Of a DNA stretch of 64,000 nt, positions 1 to 8,474 are shown one piece after another. The stretch lies in NCBI GenBank assembly GCA_002748265.1, contig PDRY01000012.1, positions 62,001-126,000 on the forward strand. Reading direction: 5' to 3'. Both the position numbers and the translations under genes were made by a program. Origin of the DNA: Rhodobacterales bacterium. Its GTDB lineage: Bacteria > Pseudomonadota > Alphaproteobacteria > Rhodobacterales > Rhodobacteraceae. The notes beneath the pieces were generated by a model, which was not told where the DNA came from, ran no database searches, and saw only the letters and a list, made by a program, of their open reading frames with translations. Position 1 is the stretch's first letter, and every line of letters begins with the position of its first letter.

Positions 1-1
1 C

Positions 2-430
2 ACCGGCTCCATGCAGCGCGCGATTGACGAAACCGAACGCCGCCGGGCCAAGCAGATGGCCTATAACGAAGAGCACGGGATCACACCCGCCACGGTCAAG
101 AAGAACGTCGAAGACGTGCTCGCCGGGCTCTATCAGGGCGACACCGACATGTCCCGCGTCACCGCCACGATTGAGGCGCCCTCGGGATCGAACTTCCAGG
201 CCGTGCTGGAAGGCCTGCGCGAGGACATGCGCAAGGCCGCCGAGAACCTCGAATTCGAAGAGGCCGCCCGCCTGCGCGACGAGATCAAGCGCCTGGAGCA
301 GGTCGATCTGGCCGTGGCCGACGACCCCTTCGCGCGCCAACAGGCGATCGAGGCCGCCAGCTCCGCCAGTGGCCGCTCCACCGCCGGGCGCCCCGGCCAA
401 CGCGGCGGGGTCAAGAAACGGCGGCACTGA
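2..430 (+). CDS. uvrB: Excinuclease ABC subunit B, C-terminal part (5' end outside window)
   Basis: This is the last 142 residues of UvrB, the DNA-damage recognition helicase that loads UvrC in nucleotide excision repair. The reading frame is open from base 2, so the true start lies upstream. The segment RRAKQMAYNEEHGI near the beginning matches the end of the helicase domain. A UVR motif follows (LREDMRKAAENLEFEEAARL, about residues 75-95 of the visible part), which is the coiled UvrB/UvrC interaction element. The protein ends in a basic, Gly-rich tail (GGVKKRRH). Nothing in the visible part is damaged. The promoter, where a LexA site would lie, is not visible. Confidence 0.95.
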   Translation, partial: TGSMQRAIDETERRRAKQMAYNEEHGITPATVKKNVEDVLAGLYQGDTDMSRVTATIEAPSGSNFQAVLEGLREDMRKAAENLEFEEAARLRDEIKRLEQVDLAVADDPFARQQAIEAASSASGRSTAGRPGQRGGVKKRRH

Positions 431-513
431 CGGCGGCGGCCCATCAGTCACCAGATGATGGGCCGCTCAGCCCCTGTCGCAGGCCTTGAAAAACCGGCGC
501 TCAATAAGCGCAG

Positions 514-550
514 TATAATAGTTGACTCTTTTAGTTGGGTTCTTTCATAA
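514..550 (+). promoter_or_regulatory. Candidate sigma-70 promoter for the DUF4198 gene
   Basis: TTGACT at 522-527 is followed after 17 bp by TCATAA at 545-550, 42 bp before the chosen start codon at 592. A perfect TATAAT is also present at 514-519 but without a good -35. The region is visibly more AT-rich than its surroundings. This is motif matching only. Confidence 0.4.
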
Positions 551-591
551 CTCATCATGCGCGTCTGAGCGCTAAGATATGGAGCACTGTT

Positions 592-1317
592 ATGACCCTT
601 CGAAATGCCGTTTTTCGCGGCCTGCTTGCGGCCACTTTCCTTGCAGCCCCTCTGGCTGCAAACGCGCATGATAGCTATTTTGAGAAGCGCTTTGGCGACT
701 GGGCGCTCGTCAATGGCCACGCCGGAGGTTCCGACGACAGCTACGAGCCCGAAAGCGTGGCGAATGCGGCCGCCCATGGCGCCGATGGATCGAGCGTCGA
801 GATCGAAACCGTCGCCAAGATGGACTACACGGCCTTCGTCCCGGCCGAAGACGCTGCCGTGATCACCGCCACTTTCCTGTCCGGCTTCTGGACGAAGGAT
901 AGCGATGGCAACTGGCACAACAAACCGAAATCCGAAGTGGAAAACGCGGAACGCTCCGGCGAATACGAGCGCTACGCCATCGCCATCGTGGGCGACGCGG
1001 AGACCTTCGCTCCGTTCGACCTGCCCCTGGAGATCGTCCCCTCCGCAAACCCGACGCACATGGAACCGGGTGATAAGCTCACCGTGACCGTGCTGGCCGA
1101 TGGCAGCCCGCTGGAAGGCGTCGAAGTCGGCTCCGCATATCCGGGGATTGAGCCCGTCAAAACCGCGGCGGACGGCACCGCAGAGGTGGAGCTTCAGGTG
1201 GGGCACAACATTCTTGTGGTCTCCCACAGCGTGCCTCACTCCGATCAGACCCAGGCCGACCGGCTGAACCACAAGGCCTCGCTCTCCTTCGTGTCTCATG
1301 ACGACCACGGCCACTAA
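592..1317 (+). CDS. Periplasmic DUF4198 family protein
   Basis: A 241-residue exported protein. The start at 592 was chosen because it has GGAG eight bases upstream and opens directly into a signal peptide (basic start, hydrophobic LLAATFLAAPLAANA, cleavage before HDSYF). The frame is open upstream to a TTG at 535 but without a signal. The mature protein begins with the HDSYF-type His motif typical of DUF4198, has a long central beta-rich stretch, a Gly/Asp-rich Ig-like turn region (PGDKLTVTVLADGSPLEGV), and ends His-rich (SHDDHGH). DUF4198 proteins are often linked to nickel or cobalt handling. No transporter gene lies next to it here, so metal binding is only an inference from the family and the terminal histidines. 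Confidence 0.8.
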   Translation: MTLRNAVFRGLLAATFLAAPLAANAHDSYFEKRFGDWALVNGHAGGSDDSYEPESVANAAAHGADGSSVEIETVAKMDYTAFVPAEDAAVITATFLSGFWTKDSDGNWHNKPKSEVENAERSGEYERYAIAIVGDAETFAPFDLPLEIVPSANPTHMEPGDKLTVTVLADGSPLEGVEVGSAYPGIEPVKTAADGTAEVELQVGHNILVVSHSVPHSDQTQADRLNHKASLSFVSHDDHGH

Positions 1318-1415
1318 GGCCGATCATGCCACCAAAGGCGCGATCTGGCTCCCGTGAACGGGTCGCAGCCAAAGACATACAGCCAGCCCGCATATCTTAA
1401 CGCATGCCCGCGTCC

Positions 1416-1439
1416 GAGCCCGCCCCAACCGGCGGGCTC
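1416..1439 (+). terminator. Perfect 9-bp hairpin, possible terminator
   Basis: The arms GAGCCCGCC (1416-1424) and GGCGGGCTC (1431-1439) pair perfectly across a 6-nt loop. The following bases (ATTCAT) are a poor U-tract, so termination efficiency is doubtful. It lies about 100 bp past the DUF4198 stop and before the tRNA on the other strand. Apart from this hairpin and the tRNA, nothing was seen in the 328 bp between 1318 and 1645. Confidence 0.4.
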
Positions 1440-1522
1440 ATTCATACGGCGCACAGGCAGGGAAGCGCCCTCCAGAGGCAGGTGACTGGCCTCCCATCGC
1501 GGCAATCGGAACGGATGATATC

Positions 1523-1599
1523 TGGCGACCCCTGAAGGACTCGAACCCTCAACCTGGCGATTAGAAGTCGCCTGCTCTATCCAGTTGAGCTAAGGGGCC
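1523..1599 (-). tRNA. tRNA-Arg(UCU)
   Basis: Read on the minus strand this folds as a complete 77-nt cloverleaf. The acceptor arm GGCCCCT pairs with AGGGGTC (one G-U pair), with discriminator G and an encoded CCA. The D arm is GCTCAACTGGATAGAGC, the anticodon stem is GGCGA/TCGCC, and the loop CTTCTAA gives anticodon TCT. The T arm carries GGTTCGAGTCC. It reads AGA codons, which are rare in this GC-rich genome. Confidence 0.97.
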
Positions 1600-1645
1600 A
1601 ACCAGAGCCTTCCCTACCGCGCACAGGCGGCTTTGAAAACCGGTT

Positions 1646-2491
1646 TCAGCCGATCCCGTGGCTGCGGTCGTAAAGGTTCGCCTCGGGCTCCACATGGGCG
1701 GCCAGCGCCTTTTTCTTGGGCTTGAGACACTCCATCAGCAGTGGGTGACACTCGGCCGTGTCGCTCGAATGCTCCGCGCCGCAATCGCCGCCGGGACAGG
1801 CGGACAGAACGGCGATCAGGTCGATCTCTGCCAGCAGGTCGATGTGATCCCCGGCCCGCGCCGGGCTGGCCTTCATGAAATACTGCCCGGTATCGGCGGT
1901 GAACCCCGTGCACATGAACACGTTCAGCACGTCATGCACATGCATCTCGGCCTCGCTCAGCGACAGGTCGGCGAACTCCGCCAGAGCGCGGGTCAGGTTC
2001 GAATGGCAGCAGTGGTGATAGTCGCCCCCCGACAACAGCGCGTTGGTGTAGGGATCGCAGCGCGTGCCGATCACGTCATGCACCCGCCCGCCATGCTCAT
2101 CTGTGCCGTACCAAGCCAGGCTATCGCCCACGATGGTTGCCATGGGCCGAAGATACGGGAACCGAGACCACAGCCGATCCCCTGCGCTCACATGGGTGCC
2201 ATGGAGCGCGCGGGTCTTGCCGGAATAGAACGCCTCAGACAAGTCTGCGGCGTGAAACAGGTTCAGATCCCCGACCTGTGCGCCCTCCGGGCAGGAGATC
2301 CGCAGAAAATGCCCGGCGGGCACCAGCATCGCCCGCGCATCACGCGGCGGCACCATCCGGCTCTTGGTCACGCTCGCCTTGCGCAAAGCCTTTTGCAGCG
2401 GCTCCAGATCGACGGGCGGCAGATCATCGACCGGATAGCAAATCACGGGGGCAATGGCGCGCCGCGCCTCGGCATCTTTGGGTGAAGTCAT
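1646..2491 (-). CDS. DUF1989 / urea carboxylase-associated family protein
   Basis: A 281-residue cytoplasmic protein of the DUF1989 family. These proteins often accompany urea carboxylase or purine and guanidine catabolic genes, and their biochemical role is not settled. Family hallmarks are visible: GHFLRISCPEGAQVGDLN, ALHGTHVSAGDRLWS, and a Cys/His-rich segment (YHHCCHSNL) followed by DVLNVFMC and SACPGGDCG, which together suggest a metal site. The start has AGGAGG five bases upstream on the minus strand. No urea carboxylase or allophanate hydrolase gene is adjacent here, so its pathway cannot be inferred from context. Confidence 0.85.
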   Translation of the reverse strand: MTSPKDAEARRAIAPVICYPVDDLPPVDLEPLQKALRKASVTKSRMVPPRDARAMLVPAGHFLRISCPEGAQVGDLNLFHAADLSEAFYSGKTRALHGTHVSAGDRLWSRFPYLRPMATIVGDSLAWYGTDEHGGRVHDVIGTRCDPYTNALLSGGDYHHCCHSNLTRALAEFADLSLSEAEMHVHDVLNVFMCTGFTADTGQYFMKASPARAGDHIDLLAEIDLIAVLSACPGGDCGAEHSSDTAECHPLLMECLKPKKKALAAHVEPEANLYDRSHGIG

Positions 2492-2542
2492 CCTGTCCTC
2501 CTAAGCGCCAGTCTGGCGCAGCCAGCGGTCGGCCCGCAAGCC

Positions 2543-2737
2543 CTAGCCGCGCCGCACACAGCCCTTGGGCCGCACCCCATCCGTCAGGCAGCTCCCCCCG
2601 CAATAGTCGCAGGTCCAAAACTCCTGCCCGCCGGCGTTGCGGCTCCGGTCCCGCCGCCACCGGCACAGCCGCGTCGCCGGATCGTGGGTCAGCATCACGT
2701 AGCCCACAACAATAACCAGACCGATAAGATAAACCAC
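2543..2737 (-). CDS. Small membrane protein with Cys-rich tail (64 aa), unknown
   Basis: A 64-residue protein starting at a GTG with AGAGAGG six bases upstream. Residues 2-17 form one hydrophobic helix (YLIGLVIVVGYVM). A basic stretch (RLCRWRRDRSR) follows, then CDYC-GGSC with a further Cys near the end (PKGC). This pattern could hold a zinc or another metal. The frame is open further upstream, but only through the non-coding sdhB terminator region, so the GTG start is preferred. It lies between the sdh operon terminator and the DUF1989 gene. No function recognised. Confidence 0.55.
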   Translation of the reverse strand: MVYLIGLVIVVGYVMLTHDPATRLCRWRRDRSRNAGGQEFWTCDYCGGSCLTDGVRPKGCVRRG

Positions 2738-2747
2738 GCAAAGCCTC

Positions 2748-2772
2748 TCTTTTGGCCCCAAATATCCCGGGG
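2748..2772. repeat. Dispersed intergenic element, copy A
   Basis: This begins TCTTTTGGCCCCAAATATCC and continues with CGGGG. It is base-for-base the same over 25 bp as the copy at 49471-49495. The core TTTGG-CC-CCAAA is a short palindrome. Related versions occur at 21391 and 31945. All four sit between genes next to GC-rich hairpins. Confidence 0.6.
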
Positions 2773-2811
2773 GAATTGGCCCGCATGGGCCAAGCGGCCA
2801 GAGCCCCACGG

Positions 2812-2845
2812 AAAAGGGGCGCGGAGGCGTCAGCCTCCGCGCCCC
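2812..2845 (-). terminator. Rho-independent terminator of sdhCDAB
   Basis: A perfect 13-bp stem is formed by GGGGCGCGGAGGC (2816-2828) and GCCTCCGCGCCCC (2833-2845) around a 4-nt loop. Read on the minus strand it is followed by TTTTCC. It lies 30 bp downstream of the sdhB stop codon. Confidence 0.85.
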
Positions 2846-2874
2846 GCCCGGCGCCCCGCATAGGGCGCAAAACC

Positions 2875-3654
2875 TTATACCGCGCGCTCGACCATCAGCT
2901 TCTTGATCTTGGCAATCGCCCGCGCCGGGTTCAGCCCCTTCGGGCAGGTCTTGGCGCAGTTCATGATCGTGTGGCAGCGATACAGCCGGAACGGATCTTC
3001 CAGGTAATCCAGACGCTCCGCCGTCGCCTCGTCGCGCGAATCGATGATCCAGCGATAGGCGTGCAGCAGGGCGGCAGGGCCCAGATACCGATCGCCATTC
3101 CACCAGTAGCTCGGGCACGAGGTCGAGCAGCTCGCGCACATCACGCATTCATAGAGCCCGTCGAGCTCCTTGCGGTCCTCGATGGACTGGCGCCACTCTT
3201 TCGCGGGACGGTTGGTCTTGGTCTCAAGCCACGGCATGATCGACGCGTGCTGCGCATAGAAATGCGTCAGATCCGGGATCAGATCCTTCACCACCGGCAT
3301 ATGCGGCAGCGGGTAGATCTTGATCGCGCCGTTCACCTCATCGGCGCCAAAGATGCAGGCCAGCGTGTTGATCCCGTCGATGTTCATCGCGCAGGATCCA
3401 CAGATCCCCTCGCGGCAGGACCGGCGGAAGGTCAGGGTCGGGTCGATCTCGTTCTTGATCTTGATCAGAACGTCCAGAACCATCGGCCCACAGCTGTCCA
3501 TGTCCACGAAATACGTGTCCAGGCGCGGGTTTTCGCCGCTGTCGGGATCAAAGCGATAGATCTGCACCTCGCGCAGATTGGTGGCACCTTGCGGCTTGGG
3601 CCAGGTCTTGCCCACCGTCATGCGGGAGTTCTTGGGAAGTCTCAGTTCAACCAT
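2875..3654 (-). CDS. sdhB: Succinate dehydrogenase iron-sulfur subunit
   Basis: A 259-residue subunit of respiratory complex II that carries electrons from the SdhA flavin to quinone at the inner membrane. The [2Fe-2S] ligands appear as CREGICGSC plus a later Cys (NTLACIF). The C-terminal ferredoxin domain has [11 protein letters not shown] and [14 protein letters not shown] for the [4Fe-4S] and [3Fe-4S] clusters. Length is normal for an alphaproteobacterial SdhB. It is the last gene of sdhCDAB, 12 bp after sdhA, and is followed by a strong terminator. Confidence 0.98.
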   Translation of the reverse strand: MVELRLPKNSRMTVGKTWPKPQGATNLREVQIYRFDPDSGENPRLDTYFVDMDSCGPMVLDVLIKIKNEIDPTLTFRRSCREGICGSCAMNIDGINTLACIFGADEVNGAIKIYPLPHMPVVKDLIPDLTHFYAQHASIMPWLETKTNRPAKEWRQSIEDRKELDGLYECVMCASCSTSCPSYWWNGDRYLGPAALLHAYRWIIDSRDEATAERLDYLEDPFRLYRCHTIMNCAKTCPKGLNPARAIAKIKKLMVERAV

Positions 3655-3666
3655 GGTCCAATCTCC

Positions 3667-5472
3667 TCAGAACGTCCGCGCCTTGGGCGCGATCTTCTTG
3701 AGCGCGATGCCGCCCTCGTCTTCCGTGGTCAGCGGGTCGGTGATGACCGGGCGGTAGCTCAGGTCGACAGCATTGCCCTCGACGCGGGCGATGGTGTGGA
3801 CACGCCACTTGTCGTCGTCGCGCTCCGGGTAATCCTCATGCGCGTGGGCGCCGCGGCTTTCCTGCCGCGCCTCGGCCCCGGTGATCGTGGCCAGAGCGTT
3901 GGGCATCAGGTTGGTCAGCTCCAGCGTCTCCATCAGGTCGGAGTTCCAGACCAGAGACCGGTCGGTGACCTTCAGATCGCCCAGCTTGGCGGCGATGGCG
4001 GTCATCTTCTCGACGCCCTCTTTCAGGGTCTTGTCGGTGCGGAACACGGCGGCGTCGGCCTGCATCGTCTTTTGCATCTCAAGCCGCAGCTCGGCGGTCG
4101 AGACGGCCCCATCCGCGTGGCGCAGCCCGTCGAAGCGGTCCAGAGCCTTGTCGATCTGCGCTTGCGGCGCGACCGGCACGGCGCTGTCCTTGTCCACGAC
4201 CTGACCGGCGCGGATCGCGGCGGCGCGGCCAAAGACCACAAGGTCGATCAGAGAGTTGGAGCCCAGACGGTTCGCCCCGTGCACCGAGGCACAGCCCGCC
4301 TCGCCCACGGCCATCAGGCCGGGCACGACCGCGGTCGGATCGTCTGCGGTCGGGTTCAGAACCTCGCCCCAGTAGTTGGTCGGAATGCCGCCCATGTTGT
4401 AGTGCACCGTCGGCAGAACCGGGATCGGCTCTTTGTTGACGTCGACACCGGCGAAGATCTTGGCGCTTTCGGAAATGCCCGGCAGGCGCTCGGCCAGCGT
4501 TTCCGGCGGCAGGTGGTTCAGGTGCAGGTGGATGTGATCGCCATCCTTGCCCACGCCCCGGCCCTCGCGGATCTCCATGGTCATGGAGCGGGACACGTAG
4601 TCACGCGGCGCGAGGTCTTTGTACTGGGGCGCGTAACGCTCCATGAAGCGCTCGCCTTCGGAGTTGGTGAGGTACCCACCTTCGCCGCGCGCGCCTTCGG
4701 TGATCAGGCAGCCTGCGCCGTAGATGCCGGTGGGGTGGAACTGCACGAACTCCATATCCTGAAGCGGCAGGCCCGCACGGGCCACCATGCCGCCGCCGTC
4801 ACCGGTGCAGGTATGGGCCGAGGTGGCGCTGAAATAGGCGCGGCCATAGCCGCCGGTGGCCAGCACGACCATCTTCGCGTTGAAGACATGCAGCGTGCCG
4901 TCGTCGAGCTTCCAGCAGATCACGCCGTTGCAGGCGCCGTCTTCGCCCATCAGCAGGTCGATGGCGAAATATTCGATGTAGAATTCGGCCTTCTGCTTCA
5001 GGCTCTGCCCGTAGAGCGTGTGCAGGATGGCGTGGCCGGTCCGGTCGGCGGCAGCGCAGGTGCGCTGCACTGCGGGGCCTTCCCCGAACTCGGTGGTGTG
5101 GCCGCCGAACGGGCGCTGATAGATCTTGCCCTCTTCGGTGCGCGAGAACGGCACGCCGTAATGCTCCAGCTCATAGACCGCCTTCGGGGCGGAGCGGGCC
5201 AGATATTCCATCGCATCCGTGTCGCCCAGCCAGTCCGAGCCCTTCACGGTGTCATACATGTGCCACTGCCAGTGGTCGGGGCCCATGTTCGACAGGGATG
5301 CGGCAATGCCGCCCTGCGCCGCCACGGTGTGCGAGCGGGTCGGGAACACCTTGGTCACACAAGCGGTGCGCAGACCTTGTTCGGCCATGCCCAGCGTGGC
5401 GCGCAGACCGGCACCGCCGGCACCCACAACGACCACATCATAATCATGGGTTTCGTATTCGTAAGAAGCCAT
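3667..5472 (-). CDS. sdhA: Succinate dehydrogenase flavoprotein subunit
   Basis: A 601-residue catalytic subunit that oxidises succinate to fumarate. The N-terminal FAD-binding fold has GAGGAG at about residue 18. The covalent-flavin histidine lies in [11 protein letters not shown] (His48). The catalytic region shows HPTGIYGAG and RGEGGYL, the substrate-binding arginines and HYNMGGIPT, and the C-terminal domain carries [12 protein letters not shown]. Length is typical. It sits 15 bp after sdhD in the sdhCDAB operon. Confidence 0.98.
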   Translation of the reverse strand: MASYEYETHDYDVVVVGAGGAGLRATLGMAEQGLRTACVTKVFPTRSHTVAAQGGIAASLSNMGPDHWQWHMYDTVKGSDWLGDTDAMEYLARSAPKAVYELEHYGVPFSRTEEGKIYQRPFGGHTTEFGEGPAVQRTCAAADRTGHAILHTLYGQSLKQKAEFYIEYFAIDLLMGEDGACNGVICWKLDDGTLHVFNAKMVVLATGGYGRAYFSATSAHTCTGDGGGMVARAGLPLQDMEFVQFHPTGIYGAGCLITEGARGEGGYLTNSEGERFMERYAPQYKDLAPRDYVSRSMTMEIREGRGVGKDGDHIHLHLNHLPPETLAERLPGISESAKIFAGVDVNKEPIPVLPTVHYNMGGIPTNYWGEVLNPTADDPTAVVPGLMAVGEAGCASVHGANRLGSNSLIDLVVFGRAAAIRAGQVVDKDSAVPVAPQAQIDKALDRFDGLRHADGAVSTAELRLEMQKTMQADAAVFRTDKTLKEGVEKMTAIAAKLGDLKVTDRSLVWNSDLMETLELTNLMPNALATITGAEARQESRGAHAHEDYPERDDDKWRVHTIARVEGNAVDLSYRPVITDPLTTEDEGGIALKKIAPKARTF

Positions 5473-5487
5473 GGTTTCAGTCCTTGG

Positions 5488-5859
5488 TCAGAGCGCGAGG
5501 CGGATGATCGAAAAGGCAGCAACGCCCATCAGGAAATAGCTCAGCAGCGTCGTGCCGATGATGGCGATACGCCCCGCCGCGCCGTGAACATAGTCCTCGA
5601 TCATGGTCTGAACCCCGCCCTTGTAATGGACGAAACCGACGATGATCGTCAGCAGCGCCACGATCGCCGGGAACGGCCGGGCGTAGACGGCGCGCGCTTC
5701 TTCATAGCTGCTGCCCAGCGTGGTGCCGAAGGAGTAGACAAAGAAGAAGATCAGGCCGATCAGTGCCACGGCGCTGACCATCATATGCCAGTGATGCATG
5801 GTGCCGGAATGGGCGGCCCCAAGGCCGGTGGCGCGTTTGCGGTCGGTAAGATAGCTCAT
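5488..5859 (-). CDS. sdhD: Succinate dehydrogenase membrane anchor subunit D
   Basis: A 123-residue hydrophobic protein with three predicted transmembrane helices (about 28-46, 62-80 and 95-118). It anchors SdhAB with SdhC and contributes to the quinone and haem b sites; His residues near helix 1 (HHWHMM) and the HYKGG segment of helix 2 fit that role. The N-terminal stretch RKRATGLGAAHSGT is typical of alphaproteobacterial SdhD. It lies between sdhC and sdhA with short gaps. Confidence 0.93.
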   Translation of the reverse strand: MSYLTDRKRATGLGAAHSGTMHHWHMMVSAVALIGLIFFFVYSFGTTLGSSYEEARAVYARPFPAIVALLTIIVGFVHYKGGVQTMIEDYVHGAAGRIAIIGTTLLSYFLMGVAAFSIIRLAL

Positions 5860-5870
5860 GGCGGCCTCCC

Positions 5871-6254
5871 TCAGACGATGACTGCGGTGAAGATGGTGAG
5901 GATCACGGCGCCGATCACCATGATATAGGCAAAGCGCTCGCTCTCGCCGACGCCCAGCATCCGGCCCGAAGCCCAGATCAGGTGCCGGATCCCGGCCAGC
6001 ATGTGGTAGTAAAGCCCGGCCAGCGACAGGAACATCACCAGATCACCAAACCAGCAGGTCAGAACCCCGTTCGCGCGGGCATAGGCTTCGGGCCCATGGG
6101 CCAGAGCGGCAAACCACCACACGATCAGGATCGCGGTGACGATCAGGGCGTTGCCGGTGATGCGGGTAAAGATCGATGTCACCGACGTCCATTGCGGGCG
6201 GTAAATCGAAAGATGCGGGCTAAGTGGGCGGTCGCCGCGATTCACATCGGCCAT
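5871..6254 (-). CDS. sdhC: Succinate dehydrogenase cytochrome b556 subunit
   Basis: A 127-residue first gene of sdhCDAB. The signature RPLSPHLSIYRP at residues 9-20 and SIFTRITG (quinone-site Ser/Arg) are diagnostic. The HMLAGIRHL segment holds the haem-ligand histidine. Three transmembrane helices are visible. The promoter region upstream contains the double palindrome at 6371-6403, 117-149 bp before the start codon, suggesting regulated expression of the whole operon. Confidence 0.96.
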   Translation of the reverse strand: MADVNRGDRPLSPHLSIYRPQWTSVTSIFTRITGNALIVTAILIVWWFAALAHGPEAYARANGVLTCWFGDLVMFLSLAGLYYHMLAGIRHLIWASGRMLGVGESERFAYIMVIGAVILTIFTAVIV

Positions 6255-6370
6255 AGTGATCCCTCCTGGCTGGGCGTTTGGCCCCTTCTAGACCCGTTTG
6301 CCGTTCGCTGTCACGCAGCGGAATGGGAAAAACCGGGGAAAGGGCGCTAACACAGGCGGGATTTTTCGTT

Positions 6371-6403
6371 TTGTGATCACGGAAAAATATCCGTGATCAC
6401 AAA
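6371..6403. promoter_or_regulatory. Double GTGATCAC palindrome upstream of sdhC
   Basis: Two perfect 8-bp palindromes GTGATCAC lie at 6373-6380 and 6393-6400, centres 20 bp apart. They are flanked outside by TT and AAA and inside by a short AT-rich linker, so the whole element is nearly palindromic. A closely similar element occurs upstream of sucC (13367-13401). Spacing of about two helical turns suggests cooperative binding of two dimers on one face of DNA. The regulator is unknown; a GntR- or CRP/FNR-type protein is plausible. Confidence 0.65.
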
Positions 6404-6411
6404 TGGGCCGT

Positions 6412-7122
6412 CTATTTGGCCATTTCGCGGATATGGTCTTCGAACTCGGTGCACATGATGATCTCCGTGGTTTCGGGATCATAAAAGGCATTCGCCTCAC
6501 CGCAGCTTTCCAGCGTCACCGTCAAAGGCGCGCTCAGGCTGAACACCGCGTTCAGATCCCGGATCTCCTGAGCAAGCAACTGCGCGGTCAGGCTGCCATC
6601 CTCGCCCTCCAGAGAAAGCGTCTTGCCGGCACCACGCTCCGCCATCTCGTCCAGAACCGCGCCCCAGCTATGGGCGGCCTGATCGTATTCGTCCGGGCAG
6701 TATTCGGCGCGGTCCTCGGGCAGGCCCAGCTCTTCGGCCAGATCGGCGCGCTTGTCCGGGTCGGCGCCGTAGAAGATGCAGACCGTGTTGTAATAGCGCT
6801 GCTCATCGGGGCCGTGCACATCCCACCAGGCGACCTCTTCGCCCGCCTGCTCGCGCATCTCGACCTCTCCGGCAAAGCCGAAGGCCGCGTCATAGGCGAT
6901 GGATTGCGCGGCATCCTCTTCGAACAGCGCATCAATCAGGAAAATGGAAAACACGTCCGCCGCGTCTTCCTCCTGACCAAAGATCGGCACGCCTTCGATA
7001 TCGATCAGCGCGTGCCCCAGCTCGTGATAGAAGATGCCCAGCACATTGGCTTCGACGAACATCTCGTCGGCCTGGGCGGCCCCCGCGCACAGCAGCGCGG
7101 CAGTCAGAGCAGTGCGGATCAT
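6412..7122 (-). CDS. Exported DUF4344 metallopeptidase-like protein
   Basis: A 236-residue protein starting at 7122, with GGGAGG upstream and a short signal peptide (MIRTALTAALLCAGAAQA, then DE). The zinc-peptidase signature HELGH appears at about residue 33 (FYHELGHALID), with acidic residues downstream that could be the third ligand. Cys residues (SVCIF-like NTVCIF, EYCPDEYD, ESCGEA, IIMCTEF) may form disulfides, as expected for a periplasmic location. This is DUF4344 by pattern; substrate unknown. Its 3' end lies only 9 bp from the sdh regulatory palindrome. Confidence 0.8.
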   Translation of the reverse strand: MIRTALTAALLCAGAAQADEMFVEANVLGIFYHELGHALIDIEGVPIFGQEEDAADVFSIFLIDALFEEDAAQSIAYDAAFGFAGEVEMREQAGEEVAWWDVHGPDEQRYYNTVCIFYGADPDKRADLAEELGLPEDRAEYCPDEYDQAAHSWGAVLDEMAERGAGKTLSLEGEDGSLTAQLLAQEIRDLNAVFSLSAPLTVTLESCGEANAFYDPETTEIIMCTEFEDHIREMAK

Positions 7123-7260
7123 GGTAAACCTCCCTGATGTCGGACTTGCAATAAGACCGCGCCCGATGCGCCGTCCAGAGAAAAAGCTGGGCAGCACGAG
7201 CTGATCTGCCCCCCTTTTTTTCACATTATTTTGAGGCCCCGCGCCACAGCGCGGCGCGGT

Positions 7261-7375
7261 TTGACCGCTTATCTCGGATATTCGGTCATTTCGGCGACGC
7301 GCGCCCTGAAAGGCCTGAAAATGCCGTCCGGCCTGAGCCGTCCAATTTGACCGAAAATCGCGGAGTTTCGGTCAA
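7261..7375. promoter_or_regulatory. Inverted repeats of TTGACCGAAA upstream of the DUF4344 gene
   Basis: The 323-bp gap 7123-7445 contains TTGACCGAAA (7347-7356) and its exact reverse complement TTTCGGTCAA (7366-7375) separated by 9 bp. A second weaker pair, TGACCG (7262-7267) and CGGTCA (7283-7288), lies about 85 bp nearer the gene. They may be operator sites for the gene reading away on the minus strand. No open reading frame was supported in this gap. Confidence 0.4.
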
Positions 7376-7445
7376 TGCGCGGCGCTCGCACAGACGCGGC
7401 ACCGCCGCGCAGAGCGTTGGTAAACGCCCCGCGCGGTCTGTTCAT

Positions 7446-8474
7446 TCACGCGGGAATCAGCGCCCAGTAGTCGAGATCAAGCAGCACATGCGGCAGGTAT
7501 TTCCCATCCTCGCCCTTCAGCTCTCCGGGCGTGCCGCCCTTCGTCGCCACCAGACGCAGCCGCATGGCCCCCACGCCGTCGGTCGAAGTTTCAGCGGTAT
7601 CAATGACTTCCGACCAGGCCCGCACCGTGTCTCCCGCAAAGCACGGGTTGGCATGAGCACCGGCGTTCAGCCCCACGATCATCTGAGCATTGGCGAGCCC
7701 GTTGAAGCTCAGCGCCCGCGCCATGGAGATCACATGTCCCCCATAAATCAAACGCTTACCGTCCTCGCGATGGGTCGCATCGAAATGCACCTTGGCCGTG
7801 TTCTGCCACAGCCGGGTGGCCATCATATGCTCGGCTTCCTCGATGGTCACACCGTCCACATGGTCGATGATCTCACCGATCTTGTAGTCCTCCATCCGGT
7901 GCGGCTCCCCGGAGAGGGCAAAATTGTAATCGTCGAAATGGAGCCCCTCGGGCACGAAAAGATCCCCATATTCAACGTTCTCCGCCAGTTCCGGGATCAC
8001 CGTATCGGGCGTCGGAGCATCCAGATCGCGCTTACGCACCATGACCCAGCGGACATAGCTCAGAACGTCTTCGCCCTTATCGTTGACACCCGTGGTATGG
8101 ACCCAGACAACGCCGCTCTTACCGCTGGAGTTCTCTTTCAAACCAATGACTTCCGACGTCGAATGCAGTGTCTCTCCGGCATAGACAGGCCGGATCCAGC
8201 GGCCCTCGGCATAGCCCAGATTGGCCACCGCGTTCAGCGATACATCCGGCACCGTCTTGCCAAACACCGTGTGGAACACCGCCAGATCGTCCATCGGAGA
8301 CGACGGCAACCCGCAATTCCGCGCGAAGGCATCGGACGAATAAAGCGCATGCCGCGCCGGGTAGAGCGCGTGATACAGCGCCCGCTCTCCTGCACCGATG
8401 GTGCGGGGCACGGCATGGTGGATCACCTGACCCAGTTGATAATCTTCGAAAAAATGGCCCGGGTTCGTCTTCAT
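7446..8474 (-). CDS. mch: Mesaconyl-CoA hydratase (beta-methylmalyl-CoA dehydratase)
   Basis: A 342-residue enzyme of the ethylmalonyl-CoA pathway that hydrates mesaconyl-CoA to beta-methylmalyl-CoA. The sequence has two MaoC-type hot-dog halves: the first with FEDYQLGQVIHH at the N terminus, the second starting near LFVPEGLHFDDYN and containing YKIGEIIDHVDGVTIEEAEH. HVISMARALSFNGL and AHANPCFAGDTV match the family's hydratase and acyl-CoA site region. The start MKTNPGHFFED at 8474 is used because it overlaps the stop of the upstream DUF1737 gene (TGATG). The pathway neighbour mcl2 in the same operon supports the call. Confidence 0.92.
   Translation of the reverse strand: MKTNPGHFFEDYQLGQVIHHAVPRTIGAGERALYHALYPARHALYSSDAFARNCGLPSSPMDDLAVFHTVFGKTVPDVSLNAVANLGYAEGRWIRPVYAGETLHSTSEVIGLKENSSGKSGVVWVHTTGVNDKGEDVLSYVRWVMVRKRDLDAPTPDTVIPELAENVEYGDLFVPEGLHFDDYNFALSGEPHRMEDYKIGEIIDHVDGVTIEEAEHMMATRLWQNTAKVHFDATHREDGKRLIYGGHVISMARALSFNGLANAQMIVGLNAGAHANPCFAGDTVRAWSEVIDTAETSTDGVGAMRLRLVATKGGTPGELKGEDGKYLPHVLLDLDYWALIPA

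Noticed and set aside
2752-5928. Open reading frame of 1058 codons on the plus strand across the sdh operon
   Set aside because: It is antisense to sdhB, sdhA and sdhD, whose products have complete motifs. The plus-strand translation is His/Arg/Gly-rich without domains, a common shadow of GC-rich codon bias.
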